64,000 nucleotides of DNA from assembly GCA_044336205.1 (NCBI GenBank), contig CP172318.1:1736001-1800000 (forward strand). Reading direction: 5' to 3'. Within the stretch, counting starts at the first letter, position 1; every line of letters begins with the position of its first letter. Positions 27,526-36,483 of the stretch are shown piece after piece. The stretch is from Ruoffia sp044336205. Lineage in GTDB: Bacteria; Bacillota; Bacilli; Lactobacillales; Aerococcaceae. A model generated the notes under the pieces. It saw only the letters and a program-made list of their open reading frames with translations. It ran no database searches and was not told the DNA's origin. Position numbers and translations under genes: made by a program.

Positions 27526-28488
27526 TTACTCTTCCTCAGGCGTGCTTTCTCTCTCTTCATATTCCTTAACAATGTATAAGGGACGACGTTTTGTCTCATT
27601 GAATATCTTAGCAATGTACTTACCTACTATTCCTAAGCAGAAGAGTTGCAGGCCTCCCATCCCAACAATCAGAACAGCCAAGCTCGGCCAGCCTGGTGTG
27701 ATGGTTCCCAAGATTAGCGTTCTCATAACGATATATATTCCATAGATTACTGACAAGATAAACATAATAAGACCTATCATGCTTGCAATCGTTAATGGAG
27801 CATCTGAAAAGCTAATAATTCCATCAAAAGCATAATTAAGTAATTGATAGAAAGACCAAGAAGTCGTTCCTGCGCTTCGTTCTATATTATAGTACTCTAG
27901 GTAAGTTGTTTTAAAGCCAACCCAACTTAGAATCCCTTTGGAAAATCGATTCCTCTCAGGTAGGCTGACTACTGCATCGGCAACCTGACGTCGCATTAAA
28001 CGATAATCACGGACTCCTTCTTCCAGTTTAAGGTCTGAGATCATATTATTGATTTTATAATATATATTAGCAAAAAATGAACGTATCGGTGGCTCTCCGT
28101 CTCGATTCACTCTTTTGGTTCCTACTACATCATAGCCTTCTTCAGTAATTAATCGATACATCTCAATTAACATCTCAGGAGGATCTTGTAGATCAGCATC
28201 CATTAAAGCTACAAGGTCACCCTTAGCATGTTCTAAACCTGCGATGATCCCGGCTTCTTTACCAAAGTTCCGCGAAAAAGATAAGTAGCTCACGCGATTT
28301 GGATAACGTTGTTGAAGTGCCTTAATTATTTCTAAGGTTTTGTCTTTACTACCATCATTAACAAAAAAAGTTTCAATAAAAACGCCTGGTAGACTCTCTT
28401 GAGTTTTCATAATTTCATTCATGAATAATTCAAGGGTCTCCTCTTCATTATAGCAAGGAACAACAATTGTTATGACTGTCTTATTCAA
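27526..28488 (-). CDS. GtrB-like bactoprenol glycosyltransferase (GT2)
   Basis: A 320-residue family-2 glycosyltransferase. Visible: VPCYNEEETLELF (about 11-23), the FFVNDGSKDKT loop (about 44-54), the DADLQDPPE metal-binding motif (about 104-112) and C-terminal RNRFSKGI. Two membrane helices follow at about 225-300, as in GtrB/DPM1-like enzymes that load a sugar onto undecaprenyl phosphate. A TTG start at 28488 is preferred over the ATG at 28515 because AAAGGAG lies ten bases before it. It overlaps the gtrA-like gene by eight bases, so the two are translationally coupled. Together they would modify a wall polymer with a side-chain sugar; no cognate third-step transferase is in the window. 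Confidence 0.87.
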   Translation of the reverse strand: MNKTVITIVVPCYNEEETLELFMNEIMKTQESLPGVFIETFFVNDGSKDKTLEIIKALQQRYPNRVSYLSFSRNFGKEAGIIAGLEHAKGDLVALMDADLQDPPEMLIEMYRLITEEGYDVVGTKRVNRDGEPPIRSFFANIYYKINNMISDLKLEEGVRDYRLMRRQVADAVVSLPERNRFSKGILSWVGFKTTYLEYYNIERSAGTTSWSFYQLLNYAFDGIISFSDAPLTIASMIGLIMFILSVIYGIYIVMRTLILGTITPGWPSLAVLIVGMGGLQLFCLGIVGKYIAKIFNETKRRPLYIVKEYEERESTPEEE

Positions 28489-28939
28489 ATGAGCTTTTCT
28501 CCTTTGCAATAACATTAACTTTCTCGATTGATGATTCTACTTGTTCTGAATTAGAATTATCTAAAAAGATTTTACGACTGATAAAGTTAAAAAGCATGAC
28601 AAAAACAGTCACAAAAACCTTAGACAACATCACTTCAAAATTAAATCTTTCAACAAATAAAACCATCAAGACTTGTGTAAGTATTAACCCTGCAATACTT
28701 AAAATAAAAAAAATTGTAAATTCTTTTGTTTTTTCATGTTTATTATACTTACTTTCGAAGATATAACGCATACTCGCCCAATAATTGAAGATTGTCGCAA
28801 CAATAAAGGCAATGGCAGTTCCGACTAAATAATTAATTGACATCACTTCATGCATTATAAAGAGGACAATAAAATCTATTAAGGTTGAAATTCCACCCAC
28901 AACCGCAAAGTTGAACAGTTGTTGAATTAACCGTTTCAT
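28481..28939 (-). CDS. GtrA-family membrane protein (lipid-linked sugar flippase-like)
   Basis: A 152-residue protein with four membrane helices. It opens with QLFNFAVVGGISTLIDFIVLF, the GtrA signature, and contains the conserved NYWASMRYIF motif near residues 52-61. GtrA proteins are thought to flip the undecaprenyl-phosphate-linked sugar made by the adjacent GtrB. It is the first gene of the two-gene operon. An extended polar tail of about 25 residues follows the last helix. Confidence 0.87.
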   Translation of the reverse strand: MKRLIQQLFNFAVVGGISTLIDFIVLFIMHEVMSINYLVGTAIAFIVATIFNYWASMRYIFESKYNKHEKTKEFTIFFILSIAGLILTQVLMVLFVERFNFEVMLSKVFVTVFVMLFNFISRKIFLDNSNSEQVESSIEKVNVIAKEKSSFE

Positions 28940-29114
28940 TCGAATCCTTCTTTCTAGTTTGAGTATTTTCTTTCTTTATCTCACGTCATAGTATTGTATC
29001 TTAAATTAAGACAAATTGTAAGCAAAAGAAGAGATTGTTTTACCAATCTCATTCTACACTCAAGTTATGATTTAAATATGAAGAATTTCTTTATTTGCAA
29101 CCCAATCACAATTT

Positions 29115-29477
29115 TCACTGGCTTCTTTGAGCACTCACTTCTACAATACAATTTATACTTTCATTTATTTCATATTCATTAAACTCAAAAGCCAAAATCC
29201 ATTCTCCTGAAGGGATGACTCCCTTTTTAGCTCCTGGGGAAGTTAAGTAATCCAATTCATGAACTCTAATCTCACGTCCCCCTTGAAATTGGGTTATTTC
29301 AGCCCTTAAATTATATGCACTATCATAAAGAAGTACAAAGTTAATGTAGTCACTTGGCACTTGTAAGTTTAACTTTATTCCGGCCGTATCTTCCGGAACA
29401 AAAAATCGTTCAATAGTAAAGGATGCTGCTTTACTAAGCTTATTATTGATTTGAATATTCATTTTATCTAATAACAT
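29115..29477 (-). CDS. Small protein of unknown function
   Basis: A 120-residue, soluble, beta-rich protein; I do not recognise a confirmed family. The start at 29477 (MLLDKMNIQINN) is chosen because AGGAGG lies nine bases before it; the longer in-frame opening at 29540 lacks such a site. The pattern (VPEDTAGIKLNLQVP, SPGAKKGVIPSGEWILAFE) resembles the N-terminal beta-sandwich found in front of PHP-domain metallohydrolases of the CehA/McbA type. It may therefore be a free-standing or truncated form. It is transcribed alone between the pot operon terminator and the gtrA gene. Confidence 0.55.
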   Translation of the reverse strand: MLLDKMNIQINNKLSKAASFTIERFFVPEDTAGIKLNLQVPSDYINFVLLYDSAYNLRAEITQFQGGREIRVHELDYLTSPGAKKGVIPSGEWILAFEFNEYEINESINCIVEVSAQRSQ

Positions 29478-29570
29478 TTTCGCCATCCTCCTAATAATTT
29501 TTCTTATATGATAACAGTTGAATATAAATTTATTGTTCAATTATTGTAAATATTTCGTAAATTTTAACAA

Positions 29571-29601
29571 AAAACTGACTCAAACAAACATTGAGTCAGT
29601 T
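29571..29601 (-). terminator. Intrinsic terminator of the pot operon
   Basis: AACTGACTCA (29573-29582) / TGAGTCAGTT (29592-29601) followed on the minus strand by TTTT, eight bases after the potD stop. Confidence 0.9.
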
Positions 29602-29608
29602 AAGTGCG

Positions 29609-30685
29609 TTAATCTCTAGGTTCTATCTTAATTCCTAAAAATAAATCATTATATTCAATTAATTTAGCTTTTCCTAAACCACGGTACACTTCTAAATGAT
29701 CGAGCGTTTCTTCATCTGGATAGAATGCTTCATCTTCAATCACTTCCGGATCTATTAAAGCCATAGCTGCTTCATTAGGTGTTGAATATCCCACATAATC
29801 AGCATTTTGAGCCGCTACATCCGGTCGAAGTAGAAAGTCAATTAATGCGTGTGCACCTTCAACATTTTGTGCATTATGAGGGATGACGATATTATCAAAC
29901 CAAAGGTTAGATCCTTCTTCAGGAACAACATAATCTAATTCTGGTTTATCCCACATGGCCATTGAAGCTTCACCAGAGAAAGTGACACCAATGATCGCTT
30001 CTTCATTCACTAGGTGCATTTTCAATTCATCAGCTACAAGTGCAAGTATATTAGGCATGAGAGTCTTCATCTTGTTAGCCGCTTCTTGAAGACGTTCGCT
30101 ATCTGTTTCATTCAGAGAATAACCTAATGATTGAAGGCCAATCCCCATGACCTCGCGTGCTCCGTCATAGATCATAACATTATTTCTATATTTTGGATTC
30201 CAAAGGTCATTCCAATGTTGGATTTCCTCTTCTTCAATATAATCTGTATTATATAATATCCCTAAAGTTCCCCAAAAATATGGTATCGAGTATCGGTTTT
30301 CTGGATCGAATTCCAAATCAAGGAATCTTGGATTAATATTTTCTAGATTAGAAATTTTTGAATGATCAAGCTCTTGAAGCAAATCTTGCTCAATCATTTT
30401 CTCAATCATATATTCGCTTGGAACCGCAACGTCATATCGAGTTCCACCTTGTTCAATCTTAGCTACCATCGCCTCATTAGAATCAAAAGTCTCATAGATG
30501 ACGGTATAACCTGTTTCTTCCTCGAATTGTGTTATTATTTCAGGGTCAATATAATCACCCCAATTATAAAAAACAATCGTATTACCTCCCGTCAATCCTA
30601 GACTCGTTTCTAACTGGTGACGTACACCAAACAAAACAGCTACAATAGATAGGATACCCACTAACATAGTCATAAGTTGTTTCAT
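29609..30685 (-). CDS. potD: Spermidine/putrescine-binding protein PotD
   Basis: A 358-residue extracellular polyamine-binding protein. The N-terminal hydrophobic segment (about 5-25) has no lipobox cysteine and probably acts as a membrane anchor. The mature part opens with VFYNWGDYIDPEII, and PYFWGTLGILYN (about 126-137) and TFSGEASMAMW are the PotD hallmarks. It is the last gene of the minus-strand potABCD operon, one base after potC. The acidic residues expected for polyamine binding lie in the YDVAVPSEYM and GEASMAMWD segments. Confidence 0.92.
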   Translation of the reverse strand: MKQLMTMLVGILSIVAVLFGVRHQLETSLGLTGGNTIVFYNWGDYIDPEIITQFEEETGYTVIYETFDSNEAMVAKIEQGGTRYDVAVPSEYMIEKMIEQDLLQELDHSKISNLENINPRFLDLEFDPENRYSIPYFWGTLGILYNTDYIEEEEIQHWNDLWNPKYRNNVMIYDGAREVMGIGLQSLGYSLNETDSERLQEAANKMKTLMPNILALVADELKMHLVNEEAIIGVTFSGEASMAMWDKPELDYVVPEEGSNLWFDNIVIPHNAQNVEGAHALIDFLLRPDVAAQNADYVGYSTPNEAAMALIDPEVIEDEAFYPDEETLDHLEVYRGLGKAKLIEYNDLFLGIKIEPRD

Positions 30686-30686
30686 T

Positions 30687-31508
30687 TTAGTACCTCACTT
30701 TCTTTGTGTGTTGCTTCTTTTTACGTCTTTGGTCTCCTATTTGGATTTGGTAATATCCAAATACAAGACCTAAGGCAACGACAAACATTAAAGTACTCAA
30801 TGCGTTAATCTCTAAGCTGATTCCAGTTCGAGCTCTTGAGTAAACTTCAATTGATACGGTACTAAAGCCATTTCCAGTTACAAAGAAGGTAACTGCGAAG
30901 TCATCTAATGAATAGGTAAAGGCCATAAAGAAACCAGATATAATCCCCCGAGCAATGCTTGGGATGGTAACACGCGTTAATACTTGCCAATGAGTCGCTC
31001 CTAAATCAGTCGCAGCGGTAATCATATTAGGATTCATCTCATATAAACTTGGAAGTACCATTAGTACAACAATTGGAATACTAAAGGCCACATGAGCAAT
31101 TAATACACTCCAAAACCCTAATCGAATTGGCAGTAAACTTGAGAATAGGATTAAGAAGCTCGCTCCCATCATAACATCAGGTGTTACCATCAAAACACTA
31201 TTAACGTTAAGTAGTGCTTGTCTTTGACTATTTGACCTTGCATAATAAATAGCTATTGCACCAAACGTACCGATGATTGTAGCTAAAGTGGCTGATAAAA
31301 GAGCTATGATGAATGTATTCATTATGAAAGATAATAACCGATTATCAGAGAACAAAGCTTCATAATGTTCTAAAGTAAAGCCGGTGAACTCTGTCATATC
31401 CCCACCACTATTGAATGAATAAAAAATCAAATAACCAATAGGTAGATATAAGATAATGAATACTGCAATAATATATAGGTTAGACCATTTAAAGCCTCTG
31501 TTAATCAT
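30687..31508 (-). CDS. potC: Spermidine/putrescine ABC permease PotC
   Basis: A 273-residue permease with six predicted helices. The EAA loop is at about 170-190 (AATDLGATHWQVLTRVTIP), the contact with PotA. YSFNSGGDMTEFTGFTLEHYEALF near the N-terminus is typical of PotC. It overlaps the end of potB by eight bases. The C-terminus is lysine-rich and cytosolic. Confidence 0.92.
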   Translation of the reverse strand: MINRGFKWSNLYIIAVFIILYLPIGYLIFYSFNSGGDMTEFTGFTLEHYEALFSDNRLLSFIMNTFIIALLSATLATIIGTFGAIAIYYARSNSQRQALLNVNSVLMVTPDVMMGASFLILFSSLLPIRLGFWSVLIAHVAFSIPIVVLMVLPSLYEMNPNMITAATDLGATHWQVLTRVTIPSIARGIISGFFMAFTYSLDDFAVTFFVTGNGFSTVSIEVYSRARTGISLEINALSTLMFVVALGLVFGYYQIQIGDQRRKKKQHTKKVRY

Positions 31509-32319
31509 TGCTTACACCTCCACGATTGTCACGACTTCGCGTCGCATACATGACTAGAAGCATTGCTAACAATAAGATAACACCAATCGTTGCACCCATT
31601 CCCCAGTTTTGAGTTACTAAGAAATGCTGTTCTACCGCTGTACCTAATGTAATTACACGGTTTCCTCCGATTAAGCGGGTTAACATGAATAATGACAGTG
31701 AAGGAATGAATACTGCTTGTACCCCACTTCTTACCCCACGTAAAGATAACGGGAAGATAACACGACGTAAGGTCACCCATTCATTCGCACCTAAGTCCTT
31801 CGATGCTTCAAGCAAAGTATTAGGAATATCATCAATCGAATTGAAGATTGGTATTAACATAAATGGTAGTTCAATATAGGTAGCTACCACTAAAAATGAT
31901 AGATTAGTAAACAATAACTGTTGATGCTCCAGACCAATCGCTTCAAAAAATGAATTAATTGGTCCTGTCTGACTCATGATTCCAATGAAAGCATATATTT
32001 TAAGTAATAAATTAATCCACGTTGGTAGAATAATGAATAATAACCAAAGATCTTTATATTTAGTCTTAGTTAAAAAATAGGCCATAGGATAAGCCACAAG
32101 AAAAGTCACCAAAGTTACTAAAAATGCATAAACAAATGAACTAATCGTCATAACAATATAGTTTCGATCCGTTAAGTAATTCATATAATTATCAAAAGTT
32201 AAATTACCCGAAATATCAAAAAATGATCGATAAACTAACAAGATGATTGGCGCAACAACAAAAAGTAAAATCCACAAGTAATAGGGAATCGCTAATAGGT
32301 GATGTTTTTTAGAATCCAT
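31501..32319 (-). CDS. potB: Spermidine/putrescine ABC permease PotB
   Basis: A 272-residue permease with six helices and an EAA loop at about 170-190 (EASKDLGANEWVTLRRVIFP). The N-terminal YYLWILLFVVAPIILLVYRSF is typical of PotB. It starts 10 bp after the potA stop and is coupled to potC. Confidence 0.92.
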   Translation of the reverse strand: MDSKKHHLLAIPYYLWILLFVVAPIILLVYRSFFDISGNLTFDNYMNYLTDRNYIVMTISSFVYAFLVTLVTFLVAYPMAYFLTKTKYKDLWLLFIILPTWINLLLKIYAFIGIMSQTGPINSFFEAIGLEHQQLLFTNLSFLVVATYIELPFMLIPIFNSIDDIPNTLLEASKDLGANEWVTLRRVIFPLSLRGVRSGVQAVFIPSLSLFMLTRLIGGNRVITLGTAVEQHFLVTQNWGMGATIGVILLLAMLLVMYATRSRDNRGGVSND

Positions 32320-32329
32320 AGTAATACCC

Positions 32330-33420
32330 CTAATCCTCGTATTGTTCTAGACGTGCATCAAAGTCTTCTTCAGATTCATTCAATCGCATGACATGAATAT
32401 CATTAGGTCCAATACTTAACCCAATATGTGAGCCTGCTTCTACTTTTTTGGTAGTATGAATCATCCACTCATTATCTTCCTCGTCATAAGCAATCACTTC
32501 ATTGAATACTCCACGGAATAATTGCGTATCAACTTTTGCAGTAATCTGTCCTAATTCAGGAGTTGTAATTTCAACATCTTCTGGTCGAATCACTACTTCC
32601 ACTTTCTCACCACTCGGAATTCCAGCATCCTCACAATCAAACTGATGTCCAACAAATTCTACACGATAATCTTCTAGCATTTTCGCATCGATAATATTGC
32701 TTTCACCAATAAAGTCAGCAACATAGCGGTTGATAGGTTCATCATAAATATCTACAGGTGTTCCTGATTGCACAATCTCACCGTTATTCATAATATAAAT
32801 CCAATCTGACATTGCGAGTGCTTCTTCTTGATCATGCGTTACAAAGAGGAAGGTAATTCCTAATCTTTGCTGCAATTCGCGCAATTCATATTGCATATCT
32901 GTTCGTAATTTTAAATCTAGAGCCGATAGTGGTTCATCTAATAAGAGAACATCTGGTTCATTGATTAGAGCTCGGGCAATCGACACCCGTTGCTTCTGTC
33001 CTCCTGATAACTCGTCAATAAAACGTTTCTCGAATCCTTCCAATCGAACTAAACGGAGCATTTCTTTTACTTTTTGCTCAATCGTTTGTTTATCGACACC
33101 TTTGACCGATAAACCAAAAGCAATGTTGTCATAAATATTCATATGCGGGAATAGTGCATAATCTTGAAATACTGTGTTAACCTTTCTCTGATTTGCCGGA
33201 ACTTTCGTTACCTCGTTATTCTCAATCAGGACTTGTCCTGATGTCACTTTAGTAAAACCAGCAATAATTCTTAATATTGTTGTCTTACCACACCAGAAGG
33301 CCCAAGTAAGGTATAAAACTTTCCTTTTTCTAATTCCATATCAATAGACTTTAACACTTGTGTATCATTAAAAGATTTTGTTACCCCTTTTAATTCAACA
33401 CTATTAACTTGTTTTACCAT
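32330..33420 (-). CDS. potA: Polyamine ABC ATPase PotA, frameshifted inside Walker A
   Basis: ATPase of the polyamine importer, about 363 residues if corrected. The frame from the ATG at 33420 (preceded by GAGGAG) runs MVKQVNSVELKGV to LLGPSG and then leaves frame. The next frame continues GCGKTTILRIIAGFTKVTSG after re-insertion of one T at about 33291-33294 (coding GGTGTGG for GGTTGTGG). The remaining motifs are intact: signature LSGGQKQRVSIARAL, Walker B VLLLDEPLSALD, switch VTHDQEEAL and a C-terminal TOBE domain. An intact operon with a break exactly in the ATP site is either a sequencing error or a very recent null. The order murB, then potABCD, is also found in streptococci. Confidence 0.88.
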
Positions 33421-33623
33421 ATGCACATTCTCCTCTGCATAATTTTTTTCATTATTGACTCCTTTTGAGACCCGATTTGAAAGATATTGATCTTTCAAGT
33501 TGGAATTATAGCACATTGAAGTTTTCATAGGTATCATTATTTTGAATAAGTAATCGCTATCTTTAAATGTTATTTATTCCATAAATTCTACTTGATATAG
33601 GATTTATAAGTCATAACACTCCT

Positions 33624-34001
33624 AAAACTTTACTTCTTTAACCACTTTGTTTACCGTCCAAGTATATCCAAATGGATCTTTGAACTGACCATTAAGAGTA
33701 TCCTTATACTTCTTGAATTAAAGTTCCATATAGTTTGAACGCTTTTTAAGCGTAGCTTCGACATCATCTACCATTATTGGAAGCCAAATAGAATCGACTT
33801 TATCTTTATCTGGAGGATATCATTCAAATTCTAGATTCGCAACAATCAGTCGTAAAGTCAAAGTCACTCCATCTACCACTAAATTGCCTCATTATATCCA
33901 TTTATATCTGGAAACTCGTAAATATCTAATCACGCTCCACAAAACACTGCTTTATAATATTTAAGTGCATCTAAAGCATTATCTACTACTAAATTTGTCA
34001 T
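33624..34001 (-). pseudogene. Remnant of a VOC-superfamily (PhnB-like) protein
   Basis: The reverse strand reads MTNLVVDNALDALKYYKAVF, later WLPIMVDDVEATLKK, FKLYGTLIQEV and finally KDTLNGQFKDPFGYTWTV with a stop at about 33624. These are fragments of a vicinal-oxygen-chelate protein of the PhnB/glyoxalase-like type (KYYkaVFga, DvDatl.ka, DPFGy.W). Several stops and frameshifts make it clearly inactive. Confidence 0.75.
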
Positions 34002-34087
34002 AATATCCTTTTTTACTGCCTTTAATGTAACAGTGTTACTATATATTAATAATTCTGGGAACATGCACTTGTTATGAACTTCATTGT

Positions 34088-34195
34088 CCTGAGTGTCGGA
34101 CTAGACGACTCTTACTTCGACATTAAACAGCACGAACGCCGAAGTAAACCCACTTACTCCGGCGTTTAGCACAACGAAAGTCAAATTAAATCCTC
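34088..34195 (-). repeat. Two degenerate copies of the 42-bp-family intergenic repeat
   Basis: On the minus strand the AGTAAG element recurs exactly 42 bases apart around TTCGGCGTTCGTGCTGTTTA. The segment ending in TGAGTGTCGGACTAGA (34090-34105, plus) nearly matches the patch at 27399. Confidence 0.6.
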
Positions 34196-34226
34196 CACTA
34201 AATCAACCGTTTTTATTTTATTGCAC

Positions 34227-34263
34227 AAAAAAGCCAAGTCATTCATCAATCATGACTTGGCTT
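34227..34263 (-). terminator. Intrinsic terminator of murB
   Basis: AAGCCAAGTCAT / ATGACTTGGCTT stem with A and T flanks, ten bases after the murB stop. Confidence 0.88.
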
Positions 34264-34273
34264 TCTTCTTGAG

Positions 34274-35197
34274 TTATATACTATGATTTGTAGTATCTAC
34301 TTCTTGTCCAATAATTCGAACTTCTGGTTCTAATCGTACTGAATTGAGCTTCCAAATGGTATCTTGGATATATCTAATCATCTCTACATAGTCTGTTGCG
34401 GTCGCACCACCTACGTTGATGATAAATCCTGCATGTTTACGGGATATCTCTGCACCACCGATTCGGTGTCCTTGTAGTCCTGCATCTTGAATTAATTTAC
34501 CAGTATAATATCCTACAGGACGTTTAAATACACTTCCACATGATGGATATTCTAGCGGTTGTTTAGATTCTCTAAGATGAGTAAGGTGATCCATTTTTTC
34601 TTGAATTTGATCAAGATCCCCTTGAGACAATTCAAAGGAAACACCTAAAATAATATCATCATTTTCTTGAAAAACACTATGGCGATACGAAAATTCTGCA
34701 TCTTGATTTGTATATGTTAGAAATTGACCACGACGATTAATGGCTTCAATCTTCACATTGATGTCTTTAATCTCACCTTCATAAGCCCCTGCATTCATAA
34801 AAATGGCCCCACCAACACTACCTGGAATACCACAAGCAAATTCAAGCCCTGTTAATGAATAGTCTCGAGCTGTACGGCTCACTTCAATAATTGAAGCACC
34901 ACTATCAGCGTAAATGTAATTTTCTTCTACTTCAATGCTATTCATATCTGTCAGAATCATAACGACACCTCGAATACCTCCATCGCGAACGATTAAGTTA
35001 CTTAAGTTGCCTAAGATGGTTAATGGTATCTCTTGTTCATTGGTCCAGTCGATAATTAGTTTGACTTCATCTTTAGATGTTGGGAATACAATCGCATCTG
35101 CTTCACCACCAGTTTTTGTATAACTGTAGTCTGATAAAGCGTGATTGAGTTGAATATTTAAATGAGGGTGAGTTTCTATTAGTTGCTTATATATCAT
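34274..35197 (-). CDS. murB: UDP-N-acetylenolpyruvoylglucosamine reductase MurB
   Basis: A 307-residue FAD enzyme that reduces UDP-GlcNAc-enolpyruvate to UDP-MurNAc in cytosolic peptidoglycan precursor synthesis. FAD-domain motifs: TKTGGEADAIVFP (about 28-40), GNLSNLIVRDGGIRG (about 62-76; usually GNGSN) and ACGIPGSVGGAIFMNAGAYEGEI (about 120-142). The C-terminal domain has the catalytic serine in PSCGSVFKRP (about 219-228), KHAGFIIN and the terminal glutamate in EPEVRIIG. The length fits type II MurB. It precedes potABCD on the same strand but is separated by a terminator and decayed sequence. Confidence 0.95.
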   Translation of the reverse strand: MIYKQLIETHPHLNIQLNHALSDYSYTKTGGEADAIVFPTSKDEVKLIIDWTNEQEIPLTILGNLSNLIVRDGGIRGVVMILTDMNSIEVEENYIYADSGASIIEVSRTARDYSLTGLEFACGIPGSVGGAIFMNAGAYEGEIKDINVKIEAINRRGQFLTYTNQDAEFSYRHSVFQENDDIILGVSFELSQGDLDQIQEKMDHLTHLRESKQPLEYPSCGSVFKRPVGYYTGKLIQDAGLQGHRIGGAEISRKHAGFIINVGGATATDYVEMIRYIQDTIWKLNSVRLEPEVRIIGQEVDTTNHSI

Positions 35198-35291
35198 AAC
35201 TCGACCTTTCCTTCTTAATCAATACCTACCTATTCTAAATAATTCCCATTAAAAAGTAAAGTAAATCTATACTAAGAATTGGTCAACTTTA

Positions 35292-35843
35292 TTAATCAAT
35301 CATTAACTCCATGACAAAGGTATCGAAGTAATGATAATTATGTCGCAATCTTTTCGATAAGGTCCCAACAATGTTAAAGCCATATTTTTCATATAAGTTG
35401 ATAGCACGTTTATTCTCTGTAACTACTTCTAGGGTGAGAACTTTCATACCGGATTGTCTAGCAAATTCGATTAGTTCTTCAGTTAAAATCGAGCCAATGC
35501 CATAGCCCCAATATTCATGAACAATGCTAACACCGATTTCTCCGACATGTTTTTGGCGATAATTATCGATCGCATACACAGTCGCCATGCCCACAATTTG
35601 ATCATCGGATTCTGCAACTAGCATAATACTATGGTTCGATTCATTATAACGTCGAATTAATTCAACTTGCTCATCAACCGTCGTATCAACACCTTCCGGA
35701 TTTAAAGTTAAATAAGGACTTTCTTTCGCCACTTCGTTTAATAAACCAATAATTGCCTTAGCATCCTTAGGCTGAGCTACTCTAAAAATTGTTTCAATTA
35801 TTTCTTCAAAGTCTTGATTTGAGTGTTCTTGTCTGTTAACCAT
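35292..35843 (-). CDS. GNAT-family N-acetyltransferase
   Basis: A 183-residue acetyltransferase of the RimI/SpeG-like type. The acetyl-CoA loop is seen in VSIVHEYWGYGIGSILTEELIEFAR, followed by LTLEVVTENKRAINLYEKYGF. A start at 35843 (MVNRQEHSN), five bases past the tsaE stop and following an AAAGGA site, is preferred over the upstream 35912 opening that would overlap tsaE widely. It is probably cotranscribed with tsaE. The acceptor substrate is unknown; small-molecule amines or a protein N-terminus are possible. Confidence 0.87.
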   Translation of the reverse strand: MVNRQEHSNQDFEEIIETIFRVAQPKDAKAIIGLLNEVAKESPYLTLNPEGVDTTVDEQVELIRRYNESNHSIMLVAESDDQIVGMATVYAIDNYRQKHVGEIGVSIVHEYWGYGIGSILTEELIEFARQSGMKVLTLEVVTENKRAINLYEKYGFNIVGTLSKRLRHNYHYFDTFVMELMID

Positions 35844-35847
35844 CCAA

Positions 35848-36330
35848 TCACATTCCTTTCCAGTCTTGACTCCATTCTGATATGATAGCATGATATTTTT
35901 TATTCTTACCAATCACTTGAGCTTTTAACTCTCTTTGGCTCTCATCGACTTGGCTTAATTCAATTTCTATATAGGATTCTGGCATATAATCCAAGACAAA
36001 CTCAGCCCACTCAATAATAGTTAAAGAAGTATCATTCATAAAACTATCCAAATCAACAGAATCTGCTCCCCCATCTTCCAAACGATAGGCATCAATATGA
36101 TTAAAGATGAAATCCTTATCGTCCAATGGATACTGCTTTACAATCGTATAAGTAGGACTTTTTACAGCCCGTTTCACTCCTAGTTCCTTTGCAAAGCCTT
36201 GCGAGAAAGTCGTTTTACCGCTTCCTAAATGACCTTTTAAGCTAATGACATCACCAGCCTGCATTTTATTGGCTAATTGCGCAGCCAAAAGCCTTGTCTC
36301 CTCTGCAGAGTGAGTTTTCAATATTAACAT
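35848..36330 (-). CDS. tsaE: tRNA threonylcarbamoyladenosine biosynthesis ATPase TsaE
   Basis: A 160-residue P-loop ATPase needed with TsaB, TsaC and TsaD to make t6A37 in ANN-decoding tRNAs. Walker A is GHLGSGKTTFSQGFAKELG (about 34-52). The central KSPTYTIVKQY and the HIDAYRLED segment (about 87-95) are family hallmarks, as is the conserved tryptophan in IIEWAEFV. The C-terminal extension is slightly longer than in E. coli. It is divergent from the DUF4430 lipoprotein gene. Confidence 0.93.
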   Translation of the reverse strand: MLILKTHSAEETRLLAAQLANKMQAGDVISLKGHLGSGKTTFSQGFAKELGVKRAVKSPTYTIVKQYPLDDKDFIFNHIDAYRLEDGGADSVDLDSFMNDTSLTIIEWAEFVLDYMPESYIEIELSQVDESQRELKAQVIGKNKKYHAIISEWSQDWKGM

Positions 36331-36423
36331 GACAGCAACTCCTTGAATTCATTCATTCTTCATGATTATACCTTGAATATGACAATTATAAACAAAGTAA
36401 GATTAAACTGCGAATCATTTGAC

Positions 36424-36452
36424 TTTACAGCAATTTACTGATAATTTATTAT
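36424..36452 (+). promoter_or_regulatory. Promoter of the DUF4430 lipoprotein gene
   Basis: TTTACA (36424-36429), a 17-base spacer, TATTAT (36447-36452), followed by a GAGGAGG ribosome binding site before the ATG at 36484. Confidence 0.65.
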
Positions 36453-36483
36453 TATACTAAATTAGTTGTGAGGAGGCAGTTTT

